Below, in pieces: positions 17,073 to 26,056 of a stretch of DNA of 26,559 bases (its first letter is position 1; each line of letters opens with the position of its first letter). A program made the translations under genes and the position numbers. This DNA is from an uncultured Paracoccaceae bacterium (GTDB lineage Bacteria; Pseudomonadota; Alphaproteobacteria; Rhodobacterales; Rhodobacteraceae): NCBI GenBank assembly GCA_937916485.1, contig CALFSV010000296.1, positions 1 to 26,559 of the forward strand, given 5' to 3'. A model generated the notes under the pieces. The model was given only the letters and a program-made list of their open reading frames with translations, did no database searches and was not told the origin of the DNA.

Positions 17073-17840
17073 ATGAACAGCTTAGCCCCCCTCTTTGAGG
17101 TGACACTGGCGCAGGATGCGGTGGATTTGCGCGCAGCCCAGCGGTTGCGCTACGAGGTGTTCGTTCGGGAACTTGGCGGTGACGGTGCTTTGGTCGATCA
17201 TGACGCAGGCCTTGAACGCGACCGCTTTGACGAGGTGTCCGACCACCTGATCCTGCGCGATATCTCGCGCCCCCGCGAAGACGGGGTCGTCGGGGTTTAT
17301 CGCCTGATGGATGATGCCGCCGCCCGCCGGGCCGGAGGGTTCTATTCGTCGCAGGAATACGATCTTTCGCCTTTGCTGTCCGGCGGCCGCCGCCTGCTCG
17401 AGCTTGGTCGTTCTTGTGTCCATCCTGATTACCGTGGCGGGACAGCGATGTATCACCTGTGGCAAGGGCTGGCGGAATACATCGAAAACAAGGGAATAGA
17501 TGTTCTGTTTGGTGTCGCCTCGTTTCACGGGACGGACCTGAAGGCCCTTGAAATGCCGCTGTCCCTGCTGCACCACAACCACCTTGCCCCGCCCGAGTTG
17601 CGGGTTCGGTCCCGCGTTTTTGAGGCGATGGACCTTGTTCCAGCGCCCCAGATCGACAGGCTGGCCGCAATGCAGGGGACCCCTGCGCTGATCAAGGCCT
17701 ACTTGCGACTGGGTGGCGTGGTGGGCGAGGGGGCCTTTGTCGATCATGCCTTCAACACCACCGATGTTTGCCTGCTGGTGGACACCGCCCGCATGAGTAC
17801 GCGGCAAAAGGCGCTGTATTCCCGTCCGGGCCGTTTCTGA
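17073..17840 (+). CDS. olsB: Ornithine-acyl-ACP N-acyltransferase OlsB
   Basis: OlsB joins a 3-hydroxyacyl chain from ACP to ornithine, giving lyso-ornithine lipid, the first step of ornithine-lipid synthesis. The 255-residue protein has the family's GNAT/hemolysin-like fold: LRAAQRLRYEVFVRELGGDG, GVVGVYRLMDDAAARRAGGF, YSSQEYDLSPLLSG, and the strongly conserved LLELGRSCVHPDYRGGTAMY. FGVASFHGTDL, followed by ALEMPLSLLHHNHLAPPELR, is also typical. AAGAAGG lies just before ATG 17073. It is seven bases from olsA, so the two form an operon. The pair lets the cell replace phospholipids when phosphate is short; no PhoB site was found. Confidence 0.9.
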   Translation: MNSLAPLFEVTLAQDAVDLRAAQRLRYEVFVRELGGDGALVDHDAGLERDRFDEVSDHLILRDISRPREDGVVGVYRLMDDAAARRAGGFYSSQEYDLSPLLSGGRRLLELGRSCVHPDYRGGTAMYHLWQGLAEYIENKGIDVLFGVASFHGTDLKALEMPLSLLHHNHLAPPELRVRSRVFEAMDLVPAPQIDRLAAMQGTPALIKAYLRLGGVVGEGAFVDHAFNTTDVCLLVDTARMSTRQKALYSRPGRF

Positions 17841-17847
17841 CCCGCCA

Positions 17848-18714
17848 ATGACAGACAGGGGAACCAACCCTCAGACCTGGGTCGCACCGGAGCCTGTGTC
17901 GCACCCGCCCCTTGGTCCGGCTGACTGGCTGCGCGTGGTCTTGCGCGGGCTGCCTTTGGCAGTTGTGGTCTTTGGTTGCCTGGGGCTGTTGCTAATGGTG
18001 CGTCTGATCGAGCGTCCGCTTTTTGGCCTGCGCCGTCCCGTCACGCCCTATATCACCCAGTTTGTCTGCCGATCCGCCTTTGTCCTGCTGGGAATGGGTT
18101 ACCGCACGATTGGCGCGCCCATGTCGCAACCGGGGGCGGTGGTGGCCAACCATGCCTCCTGGCTGGATATATTTGCCCTGAACGCGGCCAAGCGGATCTA
18201 TTTCGTCTCCAAGTTCGAGGTGGCGGGCTGGCCCGGGATCGGCTGGCTGGCCCGGGCGACGGGGACGGTCTTTATCCGGCGCGATCCCAAGGCCGCGCGG
18301 GAACAGCTTGCCGTGTTTCAGGGTCGGCTTGCCGCCGGGCACAAGCTGTTGTTCTTTCCCGAAGGCACCTCGACCGACGGGTTGCGGGTGCTGCCGTTCA
18401 AACCGACGCTCTTTGCCGCCTTTCTTTCGCCAGAGCTCCGGCCGACGCTGTGGATCCAGCCCGTCACGGTGATCTACGAGGCCCCAGAGGGCGCAGATCC
18501 CCGGTTTTACGGTTGGTGGGGTGACATGGACTTTGGTCCGCACCTGTTGTCGACCCTCGCCGCCCGGAGGCAGGGCCGGGTGACGGTGCGCTATCATGAC
18601 CCGGTGCGGGCGGCGGACTTTAGCGACCGCAAGGCGCTTGCTGCCCTGTTAGAACGTCAGGTCCGCACCGGTTTGCAGGAGGCCGGGGTTGGGGCTGCGG
18701 CGGGCGCAGTCTAG
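17848..18714 (+). CDS. olsA: Lyso-ornithine lipid O-acyltransferase OlsA (PlsC family)
   Basis: OlsA adds the second acyl chain to lyso-ornithine lipid. The 288-residue protein has a membrane segment near residues 31-52 (VLRGLPLAVVVFGCLGLLLM) and the acyltransferase motifs: NHASWLD (H102, D107), the GTVFIRRD block (139-146) and FFPEGTSTDG (169-178). The N-terminus is about 25 residues of proline-rich cytoplasmic sequence. The start follows olsB by seven bases without a strong SD, which suggests coupling. PlsC-like 1-acylglycerol-3-phosphate acyltransferase activity is the alternative; the olsB neighbour favours OlsA. Nine bases separate its stop from the convergent ThiE-like gene. Confidence 0.88.
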   Translation: MTDRGTNPQTWVAPEPVSHPPLGPADWLRVVLRGLPLAVVVFGCLGLLLMVRLIERPLFGLRRPVTPYITQFVCRSAFVLLGMGYRTIGAPMSQPGAVVANHASWLDIFALNAAKRIYFVSKFEVAGWPGIGWLARATGTVFIRRDPKAAREQLAVFQGRLAAGHKLLFFPEGTSTDGLRVLPFKPTLFAAFLSPELRPTLWIQPVTVIYEAPEGADPRFYGWWGDMDFGPHLLSTLAARRQGRVTVRYHDPVRAADFSDRKALAALLERQVRTGLQEAGVGAAAGAV

Positions 18715-18723
18715 CACATCGCC

Positions 18724-19347
18724 CTAACCCATAGCCTTGTGCAAAGCGGTCAGCATCGCTGCGGCGTCATCTTGGCCCCAGATCTCATCGCCGATACCAA
18801 AGAAATCGGTGTGCGGGGTCAGGGCGCGGATCAGGTCTTCGGTCAGCGCGCCTTCGGCGACCACCGGGACCTCGATCATCTCGGACCACCATTGAAACAG
18901 CTCAAGCTCGGCCTGCTCACCATTGCCAAGCGGGGTCAGGCCAACAGGGCCAAAGCTGACGTAGTCTGCCCCCAACTCGCCCGCCGTCATCCCGTCGTGG
19001 CGCGAGGTGCCGCAGAAGGCTCCGATGATGGCATCCTCACCCAGATCCTTGCGCATCTTGCGGACGCTGCGAGAGCCGTCGGTGAGGTGGACCCCGTCAA
19101 GGCCCAGACGTTCGACCAGCAGCATGTGGGTATCGATCACGATGGCGATGTCGCGGGCGTGGGTGACCTCGCGCAGGGCGTCGGCGGCACGGGCGATCTT
19201 GTCCTCGTCCCGTGTGGCCAGCGACAGGCGCAGGCAGGCCACTTCGACCGCGTCAAGACAGCGGGCAAGGCGGTCGGGAAAGACCGACAGGTCTAACTCG
19301 GGCGGGGTGATCAGGTAGATCTGTGGCTGATCGGGGGTGTCGGACAT
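18724..19347 (-). CDS. Thiamine phosphate synthase-like (ThiE family) protein
   Basis: ThiE joins HMP pyrophosphate and thiazole phosphate to thiamine phosphate. The 207-residue product is a single TIM-barrel: IYLITPPELDLSVFPDRLAR, IAIVIDTHMLLVERLGLDGV, HLTDGSRSVRKMRKDLGEDA, IIGAFCGTSRHDGMTAGELG, and ADYVSFGPVGLTPLG. The GVHL and GxSxH-like (GTSRHD) and SFGP segments match the family. However, the classic pyrophosphate-binding HxGxxD/KxT set is not fully clear, and Rhodobacterales often carry such a second paralogue, so activity is uncertain. It is 60 bases downstream of the TfoX-like gene on the same strand. Confidence 0.75.
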   Translation of the reverse strand: MSDTPDQPQIYLITPPELDLSVFPDRLARCLDAVEVACLRLSLATRDEDKIARAADALREVTHARDIAIVIDTHMLLVERLGLDGVHLTDGSRSVRKMRKDLGEDAIIGAFCGTSRHDGMTAGELGADYVSFGPVGLTPLGNGEQAELELFQWWSEMIEVPVVAEGALTEDLIRALTPHTDFFGIGDEIWGQDDAAAMLTALHKAMG

Positions 19348-19407
19348 GGTATTTGGCTTTCCCGTAACGTGGCAAGACCGCGCTATAGCTGGGTTTTAGG
19401 GGATTGG

Positions 19408-19737
19408 CTACTTCGGCGGCAGGCTTTGTGCATGGGCCAGCGCCATGGCCACGATCCGGGCGCGTTGTTCGTCATCGGCGATGACCTCCTCGGATACATC
19501 GACCAGCCCGCCCATCGGCCGCCCGGTAAAGCTGAGCGGGGAAATCCCTTCCAGCAGCAACGCCTCGGCCTCGGCCGCCTTGCCGACGCGGGCCATGCCG
19601 CCGTCCTGATGGACGCCGCAGATCATGTTGCCGTGCAACAGGAAACACAGGCCGCCGAACATCTTCTTTTCGGTGATACCGGCCAGATCGGCCAGCTCTT
19701 CCCGGATCAAAGTGGCAAGACCCTCGTCATAGGCCAC
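19408..19737 (-). CDS. TfoX/Sxy N-terminal domain protein
   Basis: GTG 19737 is preceded by AAGGAGG (seven bases), which fixes the start against the much longer shadow frame from 20568. The 109-residue product is the TfoX N-terminal domain: LATLIREELADLAGITEKKM, FGGLCFLLHGNMICGVHQDG, GMARVGKAAEAEALLLEGIS, and PLSFTGRPMGGLVDVSEEVI. In Haemophilus, TfoX/Sxy regulates competence; single-domain proteins in alphaproteobacteria have no settled role. It is divergent from the TrmJ-type gene over 66 bases and may be cotranscribed with the ThiE-like gene. Confidence 0.85.
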   Translation of the reverse strand: MAYDEGLATLIREELADLAGITEKKMFGGLCFLLHGNMICGVHQDGGMARVGKAAEAEALLLEGISPLSFTGRPMGGLVDVSEEVIADDEQRARIVAMALAHAQSLPPK

Positions 19738-19803
19738 GGCGCGTCCTCCTTGTATCAGAGACAGCGCCAGCGTATCACGCCCCCCGACCTGCAAGGAAGC
19801 CCC

Positions 19804-20547
19804 ATGCCCTCGACCACGCCGCAACCCGCCTTTGTCCTGATCCGCCCCCAGATGGGCGAAAACATCGGTGCGGCTGCCCGCGCCATGTGGAACTTTGGCC
19901 TTGACCGGATGCGGGTGACGACGCCGCGCGACGGCTGGCCCAGCGAGCGGGCGGTCGCGATGGCGTCGGGCGCGGGCCGGCTGCTGGACGAGGCGCAGTT
20001 GTTTGACAGCACCGCCGCCTCGATAGCCGATTGTACCTATGTCTACGCCACCACCGCGCGGGGGCGCGACCTGACCAAGCCCGTTTTCACGCCAGAGGCC
20101 GCGATGGCCGACGCGGCCGCTCGGATCGCAGCGCGGGAAAAGGTGGCCGTGCTGTTTGGTCCTGAACGCGCGGGGCTTGAGAATGACGACATCATCCGGG
20201 CCAATGCCATCGTGACCGTGCCGGTCAATCCCGATTTCGCGTCCCTCAACCTCGCCCAATGCGTCCTTCTGACCGCCTACGAATGGCGCCGCGCCACCCA
20301 AGAGGCCGAGGCCATGCGCACCGAACTGGCTGGCACCAACTGGGCCGTGGTGTCCGAGATCGAGGCACTGGCATCGCATTATGAAGAGCGGCTTGAGGAT
20401 GCGGGCTTCTGGTTTCCCGATCACAAGGCGGCCAGCATGAAGATGAACCTGCGCAATCTGTGGAGCAGGCTGCCCCTGACCCGGGCGGATGTGCAGATGC
20501 TGCACGGTGTTCTGCGTCAGTTGGTCCGCGGCAAGGATCAGGGCTGA
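19804..20547 (+). CDS. RNA 2'-O-ribose methyltransferase, TrmJ/TrmH (SPOUT) family
   Basis: Proteins of this type methylate ribose 2'-OH in tRNA (position 32 for TrmJ) with SAM. From ATG 19804, with AAGGAAG upstream, the product has 247 residues. The N-terminus carries FVLIRPQMGENIGAAARAMW (10-29), the family's RNA-binding and dimer signature; LFGPERAGLENDDI and VPVNPDFASLNLAQCVLLTA form the SPOUT knot. The tail is a helical extension (NLRNLWSRLPLTRADVQMLH) typical of TrmJ-like proteins. A longer frame from 19369 exists but crosses the TfoX gene. The exact target base is inference. Confidence 0.9.
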   Translation: MPSTTPQPAFVLIRPQMGENIGAAARAMWNFGLDRMRVTTPRDGWPSERAVAMASGAGRLLDEAQLFDSTAASIADCTYVYATTARGRDLTKPVFTPEAAMADAAARIAAREKVAVLFGPERAGLENDDIIRANAIVTVPVNPDFASLNLAQCVLLTAYEWRRATQEAEAMRTELAGTNWAVVSEIEALASHYEERLEDAGFWFPDHKAASMKMNLRNLWSRLPLTRADVQMLHGVLRQLVRGKDQG

Positions 20548-20609
20548 CGCTTGCCCGCGCCGTTCCATCGTCTTAGGTATCAGTCAACCGAATTGCAGGA
20601 CGGATCACG

Positions 20610-21776
20610 ATGGGACTGAAACCCGCCAGCGGCAAGGGCCGCGCCATCTTTGAAGAGGTCAGCACCGAGCAGAAGCCCGTGGCCGCCCCCGGTGCCATCG
20701 ATCGGGGCCGGGCGGACGGGCGCGGCGCGATCCGGATCTGGCTGATGATCCTGTTTGCCATGGTCGCGATGATCATCGCCGTGGGTGGGATGACCCGGCT
20801 CACGGACTCGGGCCTGTCGATCACCGAATGGGCGCCGATCTCGGGCGCGCTGCCCCCCTTGTCCGAGGCCGATTGGACGTCCGAGTTCGAGGCCTACAAG
20901 CTGACCCCCGAATACCAACTGCAAAACGCCGGCATGTCATTGGCCGAGTTTCAGTACATCTACTGGTGGGAATGGGGCCACCGGCAATTGGCCCGGACCA
21001 TTGGCCTTGTCTGGGCGCTTGGATTTTTCACCTTTCTGGCGATGCGCAAGATCCCCGTGGGCTGGACCGCCCCGCTGTTTTCCATCGGTGTCCTGATCGG
21101 GGTACAGGGGGCGATTGGCTGGTGGATGGTGCATAGCGGGCTGCAAGGCACCATGCTTGACGTCGCCTCCTACCGGCTGGCGACCCATCTGGGGCTGGCC
21201 TTTGTCATTCTGGGCATTCTGGCCTGGTTCACCTTTACCATGGGCCGCAAGCAGACCGACCTGATGCAGGCGCGGCGATCCGGGGAAGGGCGGCTTTTCT
21301 CTGTCTCGACCGGGTTGATGCATCTGGCCTTTGTGCAGATCCTGTTGGGGGCTTTGGTGGCCGGTATCGACGCAGGCCGGGCCTTTCCCACATGGCCCCT
21401 CATGGGCAGTGGCATCCTGCCGCCCGATCCCTTTACCCTCACCCCGCTCTGGCGGAACTTCTTTGAGGACGCAGGCCTTGTTCAGTTCATCCACCGCACG
21501 GTGGGCTACCTGTTGCTGATCATGGGGATCGTTACCTGGAACCGGGCGCGCAAATCACCTAACACCGCGACCCGCTTTGCCTTTAACGCCATGCTGGCGA
21601 TGCTGGTGCTGCAAATCGTACTGGGCATTGTGACGGTTCTTTATTCCGCCCCGGTTCACATCGCCATTGTTCACCAGATCGGGGCGGTGATCCTTTGGGT
21701 TCTCATCCTGCGGGGCCGCTTTCTGGCCCGCTACCCCTTGCCGCAATCAGTGCGCGGCACCCTAGCCAAAGGTTAA
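20610..21776 (+). CDS. ctaA: Heme A synthase (COX15/CtaA type)
   Basis: CtaA oxidises heme O to heme A for aa3-type cytochrome c oxidases, in the inner membrane. The 388-residue protein has about eight membrane segments, the first near IRIWLMILFAMVAMIIAVGG. The histidine ligands sit in EWGHRQLARTIG, ATHLGLAFVILG, QFIHRTVGYLLLIMGIV and HIAIVHQIGAVILW, as in COX15-type enzymes. The opening segment GGMTRLTDSGLSITEWAPIS is a hallmark. AGGACGG precedes ATG 20610. The stop is four bases from the next gene, so the two may be coexpressed although their functions differ. Confidence 0.95.
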   Translation: MGLKPASGKGRAIFEEVSTEQKPVAAPGAIDRGRADGRGAIRIWLMILFAMVAMIIAVGGMTRLTDSGLSITEWAPISGALPPLSEADWTSEFEAYKLTPEYQLQNAGMSLAEFQYIYWWEWGHRQLARTIGLVWALGFFTFLAMRKIPVGWTAPLFSIGVLIGVQGAIGWWMVHSGLQGTMLDVASYRLATHLGLAFVILGILAWFTFTMGRKQTDLMQARRSGEGRLFSVSTGLMHLAFVQILLGALVAGIDAGRAFPTWPLMGSGILPPDPFTLTPLWRNFFEDAGLVQFIHRTVGYLLLIMGIVTWNRARKSPNTATRFAFNAMLAMLVLQIVLGIVTVLYSAPVHIAIVHQIGAVILWVLILRGRFLARYPLPQSVRGTLAKG

Positions 21777-21780
21777 GCCC

Positions 21781-23256
21781 ATGTCCGCCTATGACGCCCT
21801 GATGGAATTCCAACGCGAGACTGAAGCCCTGTCCCAGGTCGCGGGCCGCCTTGGTTGGGACCAGGAAACCATGATGCCGCGCGGGGCAGCCGACCAGCGC
21901 AGCGAAGAGATGGCAGCGATGGAAGGCGTCCTGCACGCACGCCGGACCGATCCCCGCTTGGGCGAGTGGCTTGAGAGCGCCAAGGCGGATAGTCCGGTGG
22001 CCGAGGCGAACCTGCGCGAGATCCGCCGCAGCTATGAGCGTGCGATGAAGGTGCCCGCAAGGCTCGCCTCCGAAATCGCCCGCGTCACGTCACGCTCGCA
22101 AGGCATCTGGGCCGAGGCGCGGGCCGCCGATGACGTCGCGGCCTTCCTGCCGACCTTTGCCGAGGTGCTGACCCTCAAGCGCGAAGAAGGGGCGGCCCTG
22201 GCAGCAGGCACCGACCAGACTGTCTACGACGCCATGCTGTCGGATTATGAACCGGGCACCACAGGTTCCGATCTTGCCGCCATGTTCGGGGCATTGCGGC
22301 CCCGCCTTGTCGCCCTGCGCGCAGCTGTGCTGGCCGCTGAGGCCCCTGCGGCGCTTGACCATACCTTTGACGAGGTGGGACAGCTTGCCCTGTCGACCGA
22401 CCTTGCCCTCGCCTTCGGTTACGACCTGAGCACGGGCCGGATCGACAAGGCGGTGCATCCGTTCTCGTCGGGGTCGGGCGCGGACGTGCGGATCACCACC
22501 CGGACCAACCCGACCGATCCGTTCAACTGCTTTTATTCGACCATCCACGAGGTGGGCCACGCCGCCTATGAACAGGGGGTGGACGCCAGCTACCGCCTGA
22601 CACCCATCGGGCAGGGCGTGTCGATGGGCGTTCACGAAAGCCAGAGCCGGATTTACGAAAACCAGCTTGGCCGCAGCCGCGCCTTTACCGGCTGGCTCTA
22701 TGGCAAGATGCGCGATGCCTTTGGCGATTTCGGCATTCCCGACGGCGAAGCGTTCTACAAGACCGTCAACCGGGTCGCAGATGGCTACATCCGGACCGAG
22801 GCGGACGAGGTGCAGTACAACCTGCACGTCCTTTTGCGCTTTGACCTTGAACAGGCGCTGATCTCGGGCGATCTGGCCTTGAACGACCTGGAGGCGGCCT
22901 GGAACGACAGGTTCCTGTCCGACTTCGGCTTTGCCGTCGACAAGGCGTCCAACGGGGTCTTGCAGGATGTGCACTGGCCGGTCGGTCTGTTTGGCTATTT
23001 CCCGACCTATACCCTTGGCAATGTCTACGCCGGCTGCCTGCACGAGGCGGTGCGCAAGGCGGTACCGGATCTGGACGAGGACCTGTCGCGGGGGGACACC
23101 AGCCGGGCGATAGCCTGGCTGCGCGATAACCTGCAACGGCACGGCGGGCTTTACATGCCGCGTGACGTGGTGGCGCGGGCCAGCGGGACGGAGCCGAGCG
23201 AGGGCCCGCTTCTGGACTATCTCGAGGCCAAGTTCAGCGATCTTTACACCCTCTGA
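21781..23256 (+). CDS. Carboxypeptidase Taq, M32 family metallopeptidase
   Basis: M32 enzymes remove C-terminal residues from peptides with a zinc centre in the cytoplasm. The 491-residue protein has normal family length. The zinc motif HEVGH is at 256-260 (TIHEVGHAAYEQG), followed by the conserved MGVHESQSRIYENQLGRS with the third ligand Glu, and later DEVQYNLHVLLRFDLEQALI and GLFGYFPTYTLGNVYAGCLH, an M32 signature. The N-terminal part is helical (LSQVAGRLGWDQETMMPRGA). No signal peptide is visible. It starts four bases after ctaA and is followed 17 bases later by the MFS gene. Confidence 0.95.
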   Translation: MSAYDALMEFQRETEALSQVAGRLGWDQETMMPRGAADQRSEEMAAMEGVLHARRTDPRLGEWLESAKADSPVAEANLREIRRSYERAMKVPARLASEIARVTSRSQGIWAEARAADDVAAFLPTFAEVLTLKREEGAALAAGTDQTVYDAMLSDYEPGTTGSDLAAMFGALRPRLVALRAAVLAAEAPAALDHTFDEVGQLALSTDLALAFGYDLSTGRIDKAVHPFSSGSGADVRITTRTNPTDPFNCFYSTIHEVGHAAYEQGVDASYRLTPIGQGVSMGVHESQSRIYENQLGRSRAFTGWLYGKMRDAFGDFGIPDGEAFYKTVNRVADGYIRTEADEVQYNLHVLLRFDLEQALISGDLALNDLEAAWNDRFLSDFGFAVDKASNGVLQDVHWPVGLFGYFPTYTLGNVYAGCLHEAVRKAVPDLDEDLSRGDTSRAIAWLRDNLQRHGGLYMPRDVVARASGTEPSEGPLLDYLEAKFSDLYTL

Positions 23257-23273
23257 TAACAGGCAAAGCGCCC

Positions 23274-24461
23274 ATGACCGGCTATGACATCGCACGGGGC
23301 AGGGGCGTCTGGGCGCTCGCCCTGGGGCAAACGCTGGCTTATGCCTGCATCTACTACATATTTGCCGCCCTCGTGCTGGCGTTGCAGGACGGACTGGGCT
23401 GGGAGAAGGTCACGCTGGCCCTGGGGCCGACCCTTGCCATCATCATTGCCGCGATCAGCGCGCCTCTGGCCGGGCAGATCGTGGACCGGGGATACGGGCA
23501 GGCGCTGCTGACCGGCGGGGCGCTCTTGGGGGCGATGTCGCTGATTGGCCTGTCGGCGTCAGTCACTCAAACACAATACCTTTTGGCATGGGCGGGCATC
23601 GGACTGGCGCAGGGGGCCTGCCTTTACGAGGTCTGCTTTGCCATCCTGATCCGGCGGCTTGGCCCCGATGCTAGGGCGGCGATCGTGCGGGTCACGCTCG
23701 TTGCAGGCTTTGCCTCGACCCTCGCCTTTCCGGCAGGGGCGGCGCTGGCCGAGGGGCTGGGTTGGCGCGGGGCGGTTCTGGTGGCCGCTGGCGTGATGAT
23801 CCTGATTACCGCCCCCCTCAACCTGTACGGGGCTGCGGTGATCCGGCGCGACACCCCGCCACCCGGCCCGAAAACGTCCGAAGCTGACAGACGGGGGCGA
23901 CGGGCGGCCCTGCGCAGTCCGGGGTTCTGGCTGCTGGCGGTGGCCCTGTCGATGTCCTCGCTCAATCACTGGATGATCGTCGCCATGATCGTGCCGATCT
24001 TTGTCACCCAAGGCGCCTCGACCGACTTTGCGGTTCTGGCCGCAGCCTGCGTCGGACCGGCGCAGGTGGCCGGGCGGTTGCTTTTGTTGCGCTACGAGGC
24101 CCGGATCGGGACAAAGCCCGCAATGCAGTTCACCGTTCTGGGCAGCGTGCTGGCCAGCCTCATCCTGTTGGCGGCAGGCCTCGCCCCGGTGCTGGTGCTG
24201 TCCTATGCCATCCTGCAAGGGGCAGCGGTCGGGATCGCGACGATCTTGCGCCCGGTGTTGATCGCCGAGGTGATGGGCCCGGAAGGCTACGGCACCATCG
24301 CCGGAATGATCCAGATCCCCGCGCTTTTGGCAGGGGCAGCCGCACCCGTCCTTGGGGCGGCGATGTTGGCAGGGCCGGGGGTGGCGGCATTGATGGGGCT
24401 TAGCCTCGTGCTGTCCTGCACCGCCTTTCTGGCCGTGGTGGTCCTGCGACGGATGTATTGA
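23274..24461 (+). CDS. MFS transporter
   Basis: A 395-residue inner-membrane protein with about twelve hydrophobic segments in two halves, separated by a charged loop (RRDTPPPGPKTSEADRRGRR). The N-half includes GQTLAYACIYYIFAALVLAL and PLAGQIVDRGYGQALLTGGA, a motif-A-like loop (GxxxDRxG) between the second and third helices. The C-half has QVAGRLLLLRYEARIG at the equivalent point. The substrate cannot be told. The gene begins 17 bases after the M32 peptidase, and the TGA stop is followed at once by AAGGAG for the thioesterase gene, so they form a unit. Confidence 0.88.
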   Translation: MTGYDIARGRGVWALALGQTLAYACIYYIFAALVLALQDGLGWEKVTLALGPTLAIIIAAISAPLAGQIVDRGYGQALLTGGALLGAMSLIGLSASVTQTQYLLAWAGIGLAQGACLYEVCFAILIRRLGPDARAAIVRVTLVAGFASTLAFPAGAALAEGLGWRGAVLVAAGVMILITAPLNLYGAAVIRRDTPPPGPKTSEADRRGRRAALRSPGFWLLAVALSMSSLNHWMIVAMIVPIFVTQGASTDFAVLAAACVGPAQVAGRLLLLRYEARIGTKPAMQFTVLGSVLASLILLAAGLAPVLVLSYAILQGAAVGIATILRPVLIAEVMGPEGYGTIAGMIQIPALLAGAAAPVLGAAMLAGPGVAALMGLSLVLSCTAFLAVVVLRRMY

Positions 24462-24472
24462 AGGAGACGCCC

Positions 24473-24892
24473 TTGCTTGAGATGGACAAAGCCGCCCTCG
24501 ACCAGTTCCTGATCGACCAGTTTCCGCAGGTGGTCGGAGAGTATGCCGTCGAAGAGGTTTCATCCGAAGCCTTGACCCTGCGCCTTGTCGTCGCCGAACG
24601 GCACCTGCGGCCCGGAGGCACCGTGTCGGGGCCCGCGATGTTCGGACTGGCGGATGTTGCGGCCTACCTCGCCATTCTGGCGCGGATCGGGCCGGTCGCG
24701 CTGGCGGTGACCACCAATTGCAGCATTGATTTCATGCGCAAACCAGCGGCAGGCAAGGACCTGTTGTGCGTCGCACGCGTGCTAAAGCTGGGGCGGACGC
24801 TGGCCGTTGTCGATACGCTGATCTATTCGGAAGGGGCCAAAGACCCCGTTACCCGTTCCAGCCTGACCTATTCCATCCCGCCAAAGGGCTGA
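24473..24892 (+). CDS. PaaI-type hotdog thioesterase
   Basis: The likely start is TTG 24473, six bases after AAGGAG (24461-24466); ATG 24482 is a more distant option and TTG 24458 overlaps the MFS stop. The 139-residue product is a hotdog-fold protein: QVVGEYAVEEVSSEALTLRL, HLRPGGTVSGPAMFGLADVA, AYLAILARIGPVALAVTTNC, and SIDFMRKPAAGKDLLCVARV. HLRPGGTVSGPAMF is the substrate-site stretch of PaaI-like acyl-CoA thioesterases; here GG-x-x-SGP replaces the more usual HGG. Its substrate is unknown. It is the last gene of the ctaA-M32-MFS run. Confidence 0.85.
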   Translation: MLEMDKAALDQFLIDQFPQVVGEYAVEEVSSEALTLRLVVAERHLRPGGTVSGPAMFGLADVAAYLAILARIGPVALAVTTNCSIDFMRKPAAGKDLLCVARVLKLGRTLAVVDTLIYSEGAKDPVTRSSLTYSIPPKG

Positions 24893-24910
24893 TGAGGCGC
24901 GAAAATGTGG

Positions 24911-24930
24911 GGTATTATGATACCTAATTT
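24911..24930 (+). terminator. Possible Rho-independent terminator after the thioesterase gene
   Basis: GGTAT (24911-24915), loop TATG, ATACC (24920-24924), then TAATTTTTTAA. The stem is only five base pairs, so it is weak, but the T tract and position 18 bases after the stop fit a terminator. Confidence 0.45.
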
Positions 24931-24972
24931 TTAAGCCTTTGATTTTGGTGCATATTTCAGAAAGTTTGGCGC

Positions 24973-25000
24973 TTGACTGCGCTGACCGCTCGCTTATAAG
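24973..25000 (+). promoter_or_regulatory. Sigma70-type promoter for rplM-rpsI
   Basis: TTGACT (24973-24978), 16 bases, TATAAG (24995-25000). Both boxes match five of six consensus bases. The transcript would have a leader of about 60 bases before rplM. The two boxes are almost the same as those before rplU. Confidence 0.7.
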
Positions 25001-25065
25001 CCGCCTATCCGAATGACGGGGGGCCGGGACAGACTCAGGGCCACCACAAACCACAGGTACACCAC

Positions 25066-25527
25066 ATGAAAACCTTTACCGCGACGCCTGCGGATATCGA
25101 TAAGAAGTGGATCGTGATCGATGCCGAAGGTATCGTTCTTGGTCGTCTCGCCTCGATCATCGCCATGCGTCTTCGGGGCAAGCACAAGCCCACCTTCACG
25201 CCGCACATGGATATGGGCGACAATGTCATCGTGATCAACGCCGAGAAGGTCCAGATCACAGGCAACAAGCGCGAAGAGAAAAACTACTGGCACACCGGCC
25301 ACCCCGGCGGGATCAAGTTTCGCACAACCGGCCAGCTGCTTGAGGGTGCCCACCCCGAACGCGTGGTCATGCAGGCCGTCAAGCGGATGCTGCCCGGCAA
25401 CAAACTGAGCCGTAAGCAGATGACTCACCTGCGCGTCTTTGCTGGCCCCACCCACAACATGGAAGCGCAGCAGCCCGAAGTGCTGGACGTCGCCTCGATG
25501 AACCCGAAGAACACGAGGACCGCGTAA
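25066..25527 (+). CDS. rplM: 50S ribosomal protein L13
   Basis: L13 is an early-assembling protein of the large subunit that binds 23S rRNA. The 153-residue protein is full length: [20 protein letters not shown], then the conserved [20 protein letters not shown] and [40 protein letters not shown], and [20 protein letters not shown] with [17 protein letters not shown]. The start ATG 25066 has only a weak SD (ACAGG). It is separated by two bases from rpsI, the usual rplM-rpsI pairing. Confidence 0.98.
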   Translation: MKTFTATPADIDKKWIVIDAEGIVLGRLASIIAMRLRGKHKPTFTPHMDMGDNVIVINAEKVQITGNKREEKNYWHTGHPGGIKFRTTGQLLEGAHPERVVMQAVKRMLPGNKLSRKQMTHLRVFAGPTHNMEAQQPEVLDVASMNPKNTRTA

Positions 25528-25529
25528 TC

Positions 25530-26024
25530 ATGGCCGAACAAATCAATTCGCTGGAAGAGCTGGGCTCTGTCGCGACCGCTTCGCCGGCCGAGACCCTCGC
25601 CGCCGCTGCCGCCCCGCGCGAGCCCGTCCGTGACGAGCTGGGCCGGTCCTATGCTACTGGCAAGCGTAAGGATGCGGTTGCCCGCGTCTGGATCCGCCCC
25701 GGTTCCGGCAAGGTCACCGTGAACGGCAAGGACATGCCCGTCTACTTTGCCCGTCCGGTTCTGCAGATGATCCTGCGTCAGCCGTTCCAGGTTGCCGGTG
25801 TGTCTGGCCAGTTCGACGTGAACGCCACCGTCAAGGGCGGCGGTCTGTCCGGTCAGGCCGGTGCGGTCAAGCACGGCATCTCCAAGGCGCTGCAGCTGTA
25901 CGATCCCTCCCTGCGCGGTGCGCTGAAGGCCGCCGGCTTCCTGACCCGCGACAGCCGCGTTGTTGAGCGGAAGAAGTACGGCAAGGCAAAGGCCCGCAAG
26001 AGCTTCCAGTTCTCCAAGCGTTAA
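25530..26024 (+). CDS. rpsI: 30S ribosomal protein S9
   Basis: S9 contacts the decoding region of 16S rRNA with its C-terminal tail. The 164-residue protein has the normal core from [20 protein letters not shown] to the end [11 protein letters not shown], including the conserved [20 protein letters not shown] and [20 protein letters not shown]. About 38 extra N-terminal residues ([20 protein letters not shown], then Ala-rich [13 protein letters not shown]) precede the core; such extensions are known in alphaproteobacteria. It is transcribed with rplM, and a strong terminator follows 32 bases after the stop. Confidence 0.98.
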   Translation: MAEQINSLEELGSVATASPAETLAAAAAPREPVRDELGRSYATGKRKDAVARVWIRPGSGKVTVNGKDMPVYFARPVLQMILRQPFQVAGVSGQFDVNATVKGGGLSGQAGAVKHGISKALQLYDPSLRGALKAAGFLTRDSRVVERKKYGKAKARKSFQFSKR

Positions 26025-26056
26025 TTCTGTATTTACAAAAAATACAACAAAAACAA

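Noticed and set aside
19738..20568. N-terminal extension of the TfoX-like frame (minus strand)
   Set aside because: It runs antisense through the TrmJ-type methyltransferase; AAGGAGG before GTG 19737 fixes the true start.
22090..23295. Minus-strand 401-residue open frame
   Set aside because: Shadow of the M32 carboxypeptidase, which has HEVGH and other family motifs.
23559..24563. Minus-strand 334-residue open frame
   Set aside because: Antisense to the MFS gene; rich in Arg, Gly, His and Gln with no signature.
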